Origin: Gordonia zhaorongruii
Lineage (GTDB): Bacteria > Actinomycetota > Actinomycetes > Mycobacteriales > Mycobacteriaceae
Direction: 5' to 3'
Length of the DNA: 64,000 bases
NCBI RefSeq assembly: GCF_007559005.1
Contig: NZ_CP041763.1
Coordinates: 1,024,463 to 1,088,462, forward strand
Made by a program: the position numbers and the translations under genes. Position 1 is the stretch's first letter. Every line of letters starts with the position of its first letter. The notes beneath the pieces were generated by a model, which was given only the letters and a program-made list of their open reading frames with translations, had not been told where the DNA came from and ran no database searches. Of this stretch, positions 25,019 through 34,642 are shown piece after piece.

Positions 25019-25609
25019 ATGACCATGTCCAGGACCCGTATGAGCCCGCACGCGCGTCGCAGGCAGTTCATCGATCTGGGCGTGGGCCTGGCGCAGGAGC
25101 AGCCACTCGAGACGATCACCATCGACGCCGTCGCCGAGGCGGCGGGCGTGTCCAAAGGACTGCTCTTCCACTACTTCGAATCGAAGGCGGACTTCCACCT
25201 CGCCGTGGTGCGCGAACAGGCCGATGAGATGCTGGCGCGCACCGCTCCTCGGGACGACCTCGACGACCCCCTTGCGACGCTGCACGCGTCGGTGGGCGCG
25301 TACGTCGACTACGTCGCGCACAACGGGAAGGGGTTCGTCGGCGTCATCCGCGGATCGGCGAGCGCGGACGAGGATATCCGCGCCGTCGCCGACGCCACGC
25401 GCGCCGCGATGTCCGAACGCATACTCGACCACGGGGCGGCTCTGGGCATCGAACGGTCACCCGTCATCGAGATGACGATCGGTGGCTGGATGGCCTACAT
25501 CGAGGAGCTGCTCGTGCGCTGGTTGTCGGACCCGGTGGTCGAACGCGACGAACTCGTCGAGCTGATGGTCGCGGCGCTGCCGATGCTGACGGGACTCGTC
25601 GACGACTGA
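25019..25609 (+). CDS. TetR family transcriptional regulator
   Basis: 196 residues with an N-terminal TetR helix-turn-helix (TITIDAVAEAAGVSKGLLFHYF) and an all-helical ligand-binding part ending in LMVAALPMLTGLVDD. It is divergent from the BVMO-SDR operon and probably represses both that operon and itself through the twin palindromes at 24961-24997. The inducer is presumably a substrate or product of the monooxygenase pathway. A TAGTGT box lies 7 nt before the ATG, predicting a leaderless mRNA. Confidence 0.88.
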   Translation: MTMSRTRMSPHARRRQFIDLGVGLAQEQPLETITIDAVAEAAGVSKGLLFHYFESKADFHLAVVREQADEMLARTAPRDDLDDPLATLHASVGAYVDYVAHNGKGFVGVIRGSASADEDIRAVADATRAAMSERILDHGAALGIERSPVIEMTIGGWMAYIEELLVRWLSDPVVERDELVELMVAALPMLTGLVDD

Positions 25610-25674
25610 GTCGGAGACCGGCGTGCGGGGGTCGGCGGGTTTCGACTCGCGTCCTCGGCTGGCGCCTCGGTCGC

Positions 25675-25810
25675 GGCTCAACCATCGAGGAGAAGGCGGC
25701 TCAACCATCGGGAGTGTGGCTCAACCATCGAGAAGGGGGCTGAGCCATCGAGAGGGTGGCTGAACCGTCGGGAGGGCGGCTCGGCCGTCGGGAGGGTGGC
25801 TCGACCATCG
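25675..25810. repeat. tandem ~20-bp repeats (seven copies) between tetR and kgd
   Basis: Units of the type GGCTSRRCCRTCGRGAGGGT follow one another without spacers: a 23-bp first unit at 25675, then 20-bp units starting at 25698, 25718, 25738, 25758 and 25778, and a partial seventh at 25798 that runs into the terminator hairpin. On the minus strand they read TCGATGGTTGAGCC. Similar TGGTTGAGC motifs occur as intergenic repeats in related genomes, as far as I recall. Not CRISPR: there are no spacers. Confidence 0.85.
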
Positions 25811-25848
25811 AAACGGCCACCCCGTGAGTGACGGGGTGGCCGTTTCGA
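25808..25848. terminator. bidirectional terminator between tetR and kgd
   Basis: An 18-bp perfect stem with a 5-base loop (GAGTG at 25826-25830); the inner arm reads AAACGGCCACCCCGT. It lies between two convergent genes and carries A-rich and T-rich ends on either strand, so it can serve both. It ends 13 bp before the kgd stop codon region. Confidence 0.85.
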
Positions 25849-25861
25849 GGTGCACCGAGAC

Positions 25862-28800
25862 CTACTCGAACGCGGAGTCGAGGATCTCCTGCTGCTCCAC
25901 CGCGTGGACCTTGCTCATGCCCGACGACGGTGCGGACATCGCACGGCGCGAGATGCGGCGCAGGCCCCGCAGGATCTTCGGGAGCTGCTCCGGGAGCCAC
26001 AGGCCGAGGAACGGCCACGGGCCCTGGTTGGCGGGTTCCTCCTGAACCCAGACGAAGTCGTCCGCGTTCGGGTACTGCTCGAGCGTACGAGCGAGACGAC
26101 GGTGGGGCACCGGGTACAACTGCTCCACGCGGACGACGGCGATGTCGTCGCGGCCGTCCTTCTCCTGGCGTGCGGCCAGCTCGTAGAAGAGCTTTCCGCT
26201 CGTCAACAGCACGCGCTTGACCTTGTCCCGGTCCCCGTTGCGCGCGGTGAACTTCGGGTCGTCGATCACCGAGAGGAACTTGCTGTCGGTGAAGTCCTCC
26301 AGCGGCGACACCGCGGCCTTGTTGCGGAGCATCGACTTCGGGGTGAACACCACCAGCGGCCTGCTGATGCCGTCGTGCACGTGGCGGCGCAGCAGGTGGA
26401 AGTAGCTGGCGGGCGTCGAGGGAAGGGCGACGGTCATCGATCCTTCAGCGCACAGCTGCAGGAAGCGCTCGATGCGGCCGGACGTGTGGTCCGGGCCCTG
26501 GCCCTCGTGGCCGTGCGGCAGCAGCAGGACGACGTCCGACCGCTGGCCCCACTTCGCCTCACCTGAGCTGATGAACTCGTCGATGATCGACTGAGCGCCG
26601 TTCACGAAGTCGCCGAACTGCGCCTCCCAGAGGACGAGCGCCTCCGGGTTCGCGACGGCGTAGCCGTACTCGAAACCGAGGACCGCGAACTCCGAGAGGG
26701 GAGAGTCGTACACCAGGAAGCGGCCTGCGCCGTCCGGGTCGAGATGGTTCAGCGGCGTGTACTCCGAGCCGTTGTCCCGGTCGATCAGCACCGAGTGACG
26801 CTGGGTGAACGTGCCGCGGCGCGAGTCCTGACCCGAGAGGCGGACCGTCGTGCCCTCCTGAACGAGGGTGCCAAGTGCGAGCAGTTCCGCGAACGACCAG
26901 TCGATGTCGCCCTTGCTGGTCATCTCGTTGCGGCGCTTGATGACCGGCTTTACGCGCGGGTGCGCGGCGAAGCCCTCCGGCAGGTTCACGAAGGCGTCGC
27001 CGATCTGCTTCAGCCGGTCCTGCTCGACCGCCGTGACGAGTCCGCCCGGCAGCAACTGGTCGTCTCGCACGGACGGTGACGGCTCAGCCGCGTAACTGTC
27101 GAGCTCCTTGACCTCGACGAACACTCTCTCCAGTTGGCCCTGGTAGTCGCGCAGTGCGTCCTCGGCCTCCTTCGTCGAGATGTCGCCACGTCCGATCAGT
27201 GCTTCCGTGTAGCTCTTGCGGACGCTGCGGATGTTGTCGATCACGTCGTACATCGCCGGCTGCGTCATCGACGGGTCGTCGCCCTCGTTGTGTCCGCGGC
27301 GGCGGTAGCAGACGAGGTCGATGACCACGTCGCGGTGGAAGGTGTCGCGGTAGTCGACGGCGATCTGGGCGGCCCAGACACAGGCCTCCGGATCGTCGCC
27401 GTTCACGTGCAGCACCGGTGCGCCGATCATCTTGGCGACGTCGGTGCAGTACTCGGTGGAGCGCGAGTACTCGGGTGCGGTGGTGAAGCCCACCTGGTTG
27501 TTCACCACGATGTGCACAGTGCCGCCGGTGCGGTAGCCGTGCAGCATCGACAGGTTGAGGGTCTCGGCGACCACGCCCTGACCGGCGAACGCAGCGTCGC
27601 CGTGGAGCATCAGCGGCAGCACGCCGAACTGGTTGTCCTCATCGAGGAGGTCCTGCTTGGCGCGGACGATTCCCTCGAGGACCGGGTCCACCGCTTCGAG
27701 GTGGCTCGGGTTGGCGGTCAGCGAGACGTCGATCTCGTTGTCCCCGAACATCTGGTAGTACTTGCCCTGCGCTCCGAGGTGGTACTTCACATCGCCCGAA
27801 CCGTGCGCCTGGGCCGATCCGAGGTTGCCCTCGAACTCCGTGAAGATCTTCGAGTACGGCTTGCCGACGATGTTCGCGAGCACGTTCAGGCGCCCACGGT
27901 GCGGCATGCCGATCACGACTTCCTCGAGACCGTGCTCGGCCGAGCGGTCGATGACGGAGTCCATCATCGGGATCACCGACTCGGAGCCCTCGAGCGAGAA
28001 GCGCTTCTGGCCGACGTACTTGGTCGCGAGGAAGGTCTCGAACGCCTCGGCGGCGTTCAGCTTGCTCAGGATGTACTTCTGCTCGGCGACGGACGGCTTC
28101 ACATGCTTGATCTCGACCTGCTCCTGCAGCCACTTCTGCTGTTCGGGATCGAGGATGTGCGTGTACTCCACGCCGATGTGGCGGCAGTACGCGTCGCGCA
28201 GGACCGACAGGACCTCGCGCAGCTTCATCTTGTCCTGGCCGTGGAACCCGCCGACGGTGAACGTGCGGTCCAGATCCCACAGCGTCAGGTTGTACGTGAG
28301 GACGTCGAGGTCCGGGTGAGCCGAGCGGGCGTCGGTGTTCATGCCCAGCGGATCGGTGTCGGCCATCAGGTGACCGCGGCTGCGGTACGCGGCGATCAGC
28401 TCGAGGACGCGGGTGTTCTTGTCGACGAGACCTGCGGGGATGTCGCGGCGCCAGCGGACGGGCTCGTACGGAACGCGCAGCGCGGTGAAGATCTCGTCGT
28501 AGAACGCGTCGTCGATGAGCAGGTTGTGGATCGTGCGCAGGAAGTCGCCCGATTCGGCGCCCTGGATGACACGGTGATCGTAGGTGGAGGTCAGGGTCAT
28601 CAGCTTGCCGATGCCCATCTCGGCGAGCTGTTCTTCGCTCGAGCCCTGGAACTCGGCCGGGTACTCCATCGCGCCCGCGCCGACGATGGCGCCCTGGCTG
28701 GGCATCAGGCGCGGCACCGAGTGGACGGTGCCGATGGTGCCGGGGTTGGTGAGCGAGACGGTGACGCCTGCGAAGTCGGCGGCGCCCAGCTTGCCCTCAC

Positions 28801-29614
28801 GTGCTCGTCGGACGATGTCCTCGTAGGCGGCGACGAACTGGCCGAAGTCGAGGCTCTCGCACTCCTTGATCGCGGCGACGACGAGGGTGCGGCTGCCGTT
28901 CTTGCCGGGCAGGTCGATGGCCAGGCCCAGATTCGTGTGCGCCGGGGTGACGACATTCGGCTTGCCGTCGACCTCGGCGAAGTGACGGTTCATGTTCGGG
29001 AACGACTTGATCGCCTGGACGATCGCGTAGCCGAGGATGTGCGTGAAGCTGATCTTGCCGCCGCGCGTGCGCGCGAGGTGGTTGTTGATGACGATGCGGT
29101 TGTCGATCATCGCCTTGGCCGGCACCGCGCGCACACTCGTCGCGGTCGGGATCTGCAACGACGACGTCATGTTGCGGACGATGGCGGCTGCAGGACCGCG
29201 CAGGACCTTCGACTCGTCGGTCGCCTGGTCGTCGCCTGCGGGCTTCTGCTCGGTCTTGGTTCGCGCGGTTCCGGCGGCGGCCTTGGTGGCCGCGGCCTCG
29301 CGTGTGGGTGCCGGGTTACGGGTGGGCCGCGGCGCGTTCCCCTTCGGTTCCGGGTCGAGGGTCACGGCCTGCTTCGGTGCGACGACCGACGGCGAACCCT
29401 GCTTCTGCTGCTGCGCCGGGGGCTGCTGCTGGGATGCGGCCGGGGGACTCGAGGTCTTCTGCGTGGGAGCGCTTCCGTTGGACGGGCTGTAGTTCTTCAG
29501 CAACTCGTGCCAACTCGGATCCACGGAGTCCGGATCCTTCTGGAAGCGCTGGTACATCTCCTCGACCAGCCACTCGTTCTGCCCGAAATCGGATTCGGAA
29601 ATCGAACTGCTCAC
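25862..29614 (-). CDS. kgd: multifunctional 2-oxoglutarate metabolism enzyme (alpha-ketoglutarate decarboxylase / E1o with E2o-like domain)
   Basis: 1250 residues, similar to mycobacterial Kgd (1231) and corynebacterial OdhA. The N terminus [18 protein letters not shown] precedes a low-complexity Pro/Gln/Ala linker, then an E2o-type acyltransferase domain with [14 protein letters not shown], then the thiamine-diphosphate E1 domain ([39 protein letters not shown]). It converts 2-oxoglutarate at the TCA branch point as decarboxylase, carboligase or E1 of the dehydrogenase, and in relatives is inhibited by the FHA protein GarA. I use the GTG at 29614, where homologues begin; the frame stays open to 29692. 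Confidence 0.96.
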   Translation of the reverse strand: MSSSISESDFGQNEWLVEEMYQRFQKDPDSVDPSWHELLKNYSPSNGSAPTQKTSSPPAASQQQPPAQQQKQGSPSVVAPKQAVTLDPEPKGNAPRPTRNPAPTREAAATKAAAGTARTKTEQKPAGDDQATDESKVLRGPAAAIVRNMTSSLQIPTATSVRAVPAKAMIDNRIVINNHLARTRGGKISFTHILGYAIVQAIKSFPNMNRHFAEVDGKPNVVTPAHTNLGLAIDLPGKNGSRTLVVAAIKECESLDFGQFVAAYEDIVRRAREGKLGAADFAGVTVSLTNPGTIGTVHSVPRLMPSQGAIVGAGAMEYPAEFQGSSEEQLAEMGIGKLMTLTSTYDHRVIQGAESGDFLRTIHNLLIDDAFYDEIFTALRVPYEPVRWRRDIPAGLVDKNTRVLELIAAYRSRGHLMADTDPLGMNTDARSAHPDLDVLTYNLTLWDLDRTFTVGGFHGQDKMKLREVLSVLRDAYCRHIGVEYTHILDPEQQKWLQEQVEIKHVKPSVAEQKYILSKLNAAEAFETFLATKYVGQKRFSLEGSESVIPMMDSVIDRSAEHGLEEVVIGMPHRGRLNVLANIVGKPYSKIFTEFEGNLGSAQAHGSGDVKYHLGAQGKYYQMFGDNEIDVSLTANPSHLEAVDPVLEGIVRAKQDLLDEDNQFGVLPLMLHGDAAFAGQGVVAETLNLSMLHGYRTGGTVHIVVNNQVGFTTAPEYSRSTEYCTDVAKMIGAPVLHVNGDDPEACVWAAQIAVDYRDTFHRDVVIDLVCYRRRGHNEGDDPSMTQPAMYDVIDNIRSVRKSYTEALIGRGDISTKEAEDALRDYQGQLERVFVEVKELDSYAAEPSPSVRDDQLLPGGLVTAVEQDRLKQIGDAFVNLPEGFAAHPRVKPVIKRRNEMTSKGDIDWSFAELLALGTLVQEGTTVRLSGQDSRRGTFTQRHSVLIDRDNGSEYTPLNHLDPDGAGRFLVYDSPLSEFAVLGFEYGYAVANPEALVLWEAQFGDFVNGAQSIIDEFISSGEAKWGQRSDVVLLLPHGHEGQGPDHTSGRIERFLQLCAEGSMTVALPSTPASYFHLLRRHVHDGISRPLVVFTPKSMLRNKAAVSPLEDFTDSKFLSVIDDPKFTARNGDRDKVKRVLLTSGKLFYELAARQEKDGRDDIAVVRVEQLYPVPHRRLARTLEQYPNADDFVWVQEEPANQGPWPFLGLWLPEQLPKILRGLRRISRRAMSAPSSGMSKVHAVEQQEILDSAFE

Positions 29615-29766
29615 AGCGTTGTCTCGCCTCAATTCACCCAGTGCTGATGGTTTCGCATGGCTGGCGTCCGCAGTCTTGTGGACCGACCCCACCAGCCAAC
29701 TGTCTAGCGTACGCGGACCGGACGGGCCGCGTTGAGTTCAGCCGATGATGGCCTCCGAGAATGCCG

Positions 29767-32700
29767 TCATGTGGTGGAAATCATAGGGTCGGAGCCGGAT
29801 TCCGGGGCGTCGTCGGGTGAGGTTCCCGCGTCCCACAACCGCCGATACGGTCCGCGAGCCGAATAGAGAGCGGCGTGGTTCCCGAGTTCGACGATCCGGC
29901 CGCCGTCCACGACCGCGATCGTGTCGGCGCGCGATGCCGTCGCCAGTCGGTGGGCGACGATCACACTCGTACGCCGGCGTGCGAGGGCTGCCCCGGCAGC
30001 GAGCACCCGGGCCTCGGTGGCCTGATCGAGAGTGGCGGTCGCCTCGTCGAGGAGGATGAGGTCGGGTTCGACGAGTTCGGCCCGGGCGAGGGCGATCAAC
30101 TGTCGCTGGCCCGACGACAGGCCGCGTCCTCGTTCGGAGACCGAGAAGTTCATGCCGCCGGGAAGGCCGGCGATCATCGTCGCGGCGCCGACGCGACCGG
30201 CGGCCTCGGCGATCTGCTCACGTGTGGCGTCGGGCCGTCCGTACGCGATGTTCGCGGCGACGGACCCGGCGAACAGATGCGGCTCCTGCGGGACCACGCC
30301 CAACCGCGAGCGGTAGCGCGCCAGCCCGATGTCGCGCAGGTCGGTGCCGTCCATCATCACGCGCCCGGTGGTCGGTTCGTAGAAGCGCGCGAGGAGCTTC
30401 ACGATCGTCGACTTGCCTGCGCCGGTCGCACCCACCAGTGCGAGCGAGGTGCCGGCCGGGACGGTCAGATCGACGTCCGACAGTGCGTCGCGGTCGGCCC
30501 CGCGATAGCGGAAGCCGATCGATTCGAGCCGGACCTCGCCCTGGAACGATGCCGCGGAGACCTCTTCCTCGGGTTCGTTCGAATCGGCGGTGCGGCCGGC
30601 GTCCGCCGCGTCGATGATCGATGTGGGTGTGGTGACCAGATCGCGGATGCGGGCGAGACCGACGGCCGCCTGTTGGTAGCTGTCGAACACCGTCGTCAAC
30701 TGCTGGACCGGACCGAACAGCATCGCCAGGTAGAGAACGAACGCGATGAGGGTCCCCGGTGCCAGGTCGCCGTTCGCGATCTGGTGGGCGCCCACTCCGA
30801 CGGCGATGGCGGTGGCCAGATCGGCGCAGAACGTGATGAAGGGGAAGTACGCGGCAACCGCGCGCTGCGATGTCATCCGGGCCGCGTACCACTGGTCCGA
30901 ACGCGCCCCGAACTCATCGGTCGCGACGCCGATGTGCCGGTAGCCGCGGGTCGTCGACAGCCCTGCGATGTTCTCCTGGAAGTCGGCGTTCACCGCCGAC
31001 ACCAGCTCGCGGGTACGGGTGTACGCGGCCGATGAAACCTTCCGGAACCAGACGGTCGCCACGATCAGGAAGGGGAAGATCGGGATGACCGCCAGTGCCA
31101 GCGGCGGGTCGGTGACGAAGAGCGCGCCGAGCACACCGAACAGCGTGAGAACCGAGACCACCGCGGAGGATAGGCCCGTCTGCAGGAACCCGGACAACGC
31201 GTCGACGTCGGTGGTCATGCGCGTCATGATGCGGCCGGAGAGCTCGCGCTCGTAGTAGTCGAGTCCGAGTCGTTGAAGGTGCGCGTAGCTGCGGATGCGC
31301 AGTGCGTACAGGACGCGTTCACCGGCACGCGCCGCAACGAGGGTGTTGGCGCGCGACACCAGCCAGGCGATCGCCACCAGGATCACGCCGACGGCGGTGG
31401 CGCCGAACACCACGTCGGTGCTGTCCGCGTTGAGCACGTGCCGCGCCAACGACGGAAAGGCCAGGCCTATCGCGGTGTCGAGTGCGATGGTCACGACCAC
31501 GATGCCGAGCAGCAGACGCACCGGTCGCAGGATCTGCCCGAGCCCGAACGTCGGGCGCTCGGCGCGCGCCTGTGTGATGTCGACGTGCGGATCCTCGGAC
31601 GCGGGCGGGAGCCTGTCGACCGCAGCCTCGATCTCCGGCGTCGCGGGCATGGCGCCGAGAGCACCGGCCAGCGGGCCACCGCCGCTGCGGCCCGGCACGG
31701 TGCGCGCAGATGGTGATGCCGTGGCAGATGGCGATGCGGCGGTTGGTGATGCGTCGGTCTCCGGCGGGACGGTCGAAGTGGGATCCTCCGGCCACAGTTC
31801 CCGCATGCCGGGAGCGCTCGCCTGATCGGTGTCCACCGTGTTCGAGGCGCCCGGCGACATGCGTGTCATGAGGCGGTTGAACTCAGCGCTGCGTGCGCGC
31901 AGTTCGTCGGGCGTGCCGATGTCGGCGATGCGGCCGCCGTCGATCACGGCCACGCGGTCGGCGATGGTGAGGGTCGACGGTCGGTGCGCCAGCACCAGCA
32001 TGGTGGTTCGCGGCTCGCGGAGCCGCCCGAGGATCCGCGCCTCGGTGACGGCGTCGACCGCGGAGGTCGCGTCGTCGAGAACGAGAATGCGCGAACCCGC
32101 ATGCAGGGCTCGCGCGAGCGCTACGCGCTGCCGCTGACCGCCGGACAGCGTGAGGCCGCGTTCGCCGACCCGGGTGTCGAAGCCGTCCTCGAGAGCGACT
32201 GCGAAATCTGCCGCGGCCGCCGCAGCGGCCGTCTGGACCGCAGACCGGTCCGCTGTGCGGTCGGGCTTCGGGCCGAGCGAGATGTTGGCGGCGACGGTGT
32301 CGGAGTACAGGAACGGCTCATCGTCGACGACGGACAGCACCGCGTGCAGCGCATCGGGATGCAGAGCGGACACTTCCGTACCGGTGTCGGTGCCGCCGAT
32401 GGTCACCGACCCGGAGTCGGGGGAGTACGTGCCGGCAGCCAGCGCCGCGAGCGTGGACTTCCCCGATCCTGGACCGCCGACGACGGCCACGCATTCTCCG
32501 GGGGCGACCGTCAGGTCGAGGCCGTCGAGCACGGGGCGTCGGTCGTAGGCGAACGCGACGTCCTCGAAGCGGAGACCGAGTGGCCCGTCCGGGAGGCTCG
32601 CGGCGTCGGAAGCGTGGTTGAACGCGTCATCGCGAGGATGGTCGATGACGTCGTAGACGCGGGTGGCCGAAGACGCGGCCAACTGCGCGTTGACGACCAG

Positions 32701-33594
32701 GTTGGTCAGGATGCGGGCGAGCCCGGTCATCGTGGCGAGGTAGGTCGAGAAGGCGAGGAACGTGCCCGCGGTGATATCGCCCCGCAGAGTCAGCCAGCCG
32801 CCGAGACCGATCACCACGACCATGCCGAGTTGGGGGATCGACGTCATCGACGGGATGAAATAGGAACTGAGGCGCGCCGTTCGCAGCTTCTCTCGGTAGA
32901 GTCGCGCGCCGAGTGCGGCGAGTCGGTCGGTGGCCCGCCGCTCCTGGCCGAATCCCTTCACCACGCGTACACCGGTGACTGTCTCCTCGACGTGTCCGGC
33001 CACATCGGCAGAGGCCTGCTGTGCCGACCAGGTCGCCGCGAACAACTTGGTGCGACTGAAGTAGACCAGCGTCACCAGGACCGGAACCGTGGCGACGGCG
33101 ACGAGCGTGAGCAGCGGTGACAACCAGGCCATGACCCCGAACGCCAGCACCACCTGGACCGCGCCGCCGAGGGCCAGCGGTGCCATGGCGAGCAGCCCCT
33201 GGACGACCTGCAGGTCCGAGATGGACCGGGAGACCACCTGACCGGTGCGAATGGTGTCGCGCGAGCGTCCGTCCAAGTGCAGGAGCGTGTCGAGAAGTGC
33301 TCGGCGCAGCCGGTCCTGGACGGATACCGCGAGGGCACCGGCGGTTATCCGACGTCCGGCCTGGCATGCGTACCGGAGGACGGCGGCGACGACGAGCGCC
33401 GCGATGATCGTCGTGAGGGCGGTCTGCGTGCGGCCGGACTCGCCGGTCGCGGTGTCGACCGCCGACTTGACCAGCAGCGGTGCGACCAGGTCGACGGCGA
33501 CAGCACCGAGCGTGGTGGCGATGGTGGCCAGTGCGAGCCATCGCCGCTCGAAGCACTGGGTCGCCAGCCGGGCGATCCAGCCACTGCCGTTCAG
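29767..33594 (-). CDS. fused two-half ABC exporter (Rv1272c/Rv1273c type)
   Basis: One ~1275-residue chain with the order TMD-NBD-TMD-NBD. NBD1 has [23 protein letters not shown] and LVLDDATS, where Asp replaces the catalytic Glu. NBD2 has GATGAGKST, a variant signature LSSGQ, and LILLDEATA. So one ATP site is degenerate, as in heterodimeric exporters. Mycobacterium encodes the halves separately. The substrate is unknown; lipids or drugs are likely. The probable start is a CTG (33594-33592) that shares bases with the TGA of the upstream gene and has GGAAGGG 5 nt before it; a GTG at 33657 with no ribosome site is the conventional alternative. Confidence 0.88.
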   Translation of the reverse strand: MNGSGWIARLATQCFERRWLALATIATTLGAVAVDLVAPLLVKSAVDTATGESGRTQTALTTIIAALVVAAVLRYACQAGRRITAGALAVSVQDRLRRALLDTLLHLDGRSRDTIRTGQVVSRSISDLQVVQGLLAMAPLALGGAVQVVLAFGVMAWLSPLLTLVAVATVPVLVTLVYFSRTKLFAATWSAQQASADVAGHVEETVTGVRVVKGFGQERRATDRLAALGARLYREKLRTARLSSYFIPSMTSIPQLGMVVVIGLGGWLTLRGDITAGTFLAFSTYLATMTGLARILTNLVVNAQLAASSATRVYDVIDHPRDDAFNHASDAASLPDGPLGLRFEDVAFAYDRRPVLDGLDLTVAPGECVAVVGGPGSGKSTLAALAAGTYSPDSGSVTIGGTDTGTEVSALHPDALHAVLSVVDDEPFLYSDTVAANISLGPKPDRTADRSAVQTAAAAAAADFAVALEDGFDTRVGERGLTLSGGQRQRVALARALHAGSRILVLDDATSAVDAVTEARILGRLREPRTTMLVLAHRPSTLTIADRVAVIDGGRIADIGTPDELRARSAEFNRLMTRMSPGASNTVDTDQASAPGMRELWPEDPTSTVPPETDASPTAASPSATASPSARTVPGRSGGGPLAGALGAMPATPEIEAAVDRLPPASEDPHVDITQARAERPTFGLGQILRPVRLLLGIVVVTIALDTAIGLAFPSLARHVLNADSTDVVFGATAVGVILVAIAWLVSRANTLVAARAGERVLYALRIRSYAHLQRLGLDYYERELSGRIMTRMTTDVDALSGFLQTGLSSAVVSVLTLFGVLGALFVTDPPLALAVIPIFPFLIVATVWFRKVSSAAYTRTRELVSAVNADFQENIAGLSTTRGYRHIGVATDEFGARSDQWYAARMTSQRAVAAYFPFITFCADLATAIAVGVGAHQIANGDLAPGTLIAFVLYLAMLFGPVQQLTTVFDSYQQAAVGLARIRDLVTTPTSIIDAADAGRTADSNEPEEEVSAASFQGEVRLESIGFRYRGADRDALSDVDLTVPAGTSLALVGATGAGKSTIVKLLARFYEPTTGRVMMDGTDLRDIGLARYRSRLGVVPQEPHLFAGSVAANIAYGRPDATREQIAEAAGRVGAATMIAGLPGGMNFSVSERGRGLSSGQRQLIALARAELVEPDLILLDEATATLDQATEARVLAAGAALARRRTSVIVAHRLATASRADTIAVVDGGRIVELGNHAALYSARGPYRRLWDAGTSPDDAPESGSDPMISTT

Positions 33595-34394
33595 TTGGTC
33601 CCTTCCACACGGGGCAGGTCGTCGGCGAGGCTGCCGTCGACGGTTCCGGCCGGCCACGTGCGGGGCGGCGCACCGAACGCGGCGCGCGCGTTGCGGATGA
33701 CCGCGTTGCCCAGCGCGCGGTTGCCGACGCTGCCGATCACCGCGCCGATACCGCCGGGCAGCACCTTGCCGAACATCACCGGAGCCTTGCCGAGCGTGAA
33801 CTTCTTCACGAACCGGTTGGTGAGCGCCTTGTTGAGGGTCGCCAGGTTGACGCCGAGTCCGGGGACATCCAGCTGCGCGACGGTGTCCGCGTTCTTCTTC
33901 TTGCGTCCACCGATCGCCTTGCCCAGGATCGAGGTGCCCTCTTCGCCGAGAGCGACGGTGAGCACGATCGCACGCCGGCGCTCGGTGTCGGTCGGTGCGA
34001 TGCCGTACACCTCGGCGGAGGCGAGGGCGAGGAGCGCGGACGCCTCGATGAAGAGGGCCGATTCCGCGGACATCGCGCCGATCGCGCTGATCGTGCCGAT
34101 GCCGGGGATCGCAGCAGTGGCGCCGACCGCTCCGCCCGAGGCGGTCACTGTGTTCAGGTACAGCTTCTCCAGTCGCTCGATGATCTGCTGCGGCGACTCG
34201 TCGGGGTGCCTGCGACGGAGGCCGTTCACGTACTTGGTGACGGCAGGCTGCTGAAGGCGCTGCGCTTTGTCGACGATCGTGCCGACGACCGGCCCGGGGG
34301 TCTTGGCCTTCGTCGCGGTGTCGTTGGTCGCGGTGCCGTCGATAGTCGTGTCGGACGTGCGTGCGGGCAGGTTCGACTTCTTCTTTCCGAGCAT
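33591..34394 (-). CDS. EcsC-like hypothetical protein
   Basis: 267 residues. A basic start (MLGKKKSNLPA) and a Thr/Ala-rich stretch lead into a helical part and a glycine/alanine-rich hydrophobic centre (GAVGATAAIPGIGTISAIGAM, then ESALFIEASALLALASAEVYG). This resembles the EcsC family, whose function is unclear. The C terminus has more Gly-rich hydrophobic sequence. Start at 34394 is supported by GGAG 7 nt upstream. The end overlaps the start of the ABC exporter, so both are likely translated together and EcsC-like protein may assist the exporter. The family call is tentative. Confidence 0.6.
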   Translation of the reverse strand: MLGKKKSNLPARTSDTTIDGTATNDTATKAKTPGPVVGTIVDKAQRLQQPAVTKYVNGLRRRHPDESPQQIIERLEKLYLNTVTASGGAVGATAAIPGIGTISAIGAMSAESALFIEASALLALASAEVYGIAPTDTERRRAIVLTVALGEEGTSILGKAIGGRKKKNADTVAQLDVPGLGVNLATLNKALTNRFVKKFTLGKAPVMFGKVLPGGIGAVIGSVGNRALGNAVIRNARAAFGAPPRTWPAGTVDGSLADDLPRVEGTN

Positions 34395-34507
34395 GTCGAG
34401 TCTCCGTTCGATTCGCGGTGCTTCAGGCGCGGTCGCGCTGAGTACCGGCGGTTCGCGTCCGTGAACCACCTTCGTTCAACCGTTGTCGTCCACCATTATT
34501 CCCCCCT

Positions 34508-34555
34508 CCGCCGAACCTGCCGCCGAACCTGCCGCCGAACGCGCCGCCGAATCGA
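34508..34555. repeat. four 12-bp tandem repeats upstream of the MFS gene
   Basis: Two perfect CCGCCGAACCTG units are followed by CCGCCGAACGCG and CCGCCGAATCGA, in the 248-bp space between the divergent EcsC-like and MFS genes. They could be binding sites for a regulator (spacing is little more than one helical turn) or replication-slippage products. Confidence 0.7.
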
Positions 34556-34642
34556 TGTCAGGTCGGGAAAACGGCAGGCGGCGTTGTCGGTGAGCGGTGC
34601 TAGCCTTCACTCCTGTTCGTCGAGAGTGGCTGGGAGCACTAA

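Noticed and set aside
25675..25810. Possible CRISPR array
   Set aside because: Units follow directly with no unique spacers, and there are no cas genes.
27134..29647. Long plus-strand open frame opposite kgd (837 codons)
   Set aside because: Its translation is low-complexity Val/Asp/Arg-rich sequence mirroring the kgd codons; a shadow of GC-rich third positions.
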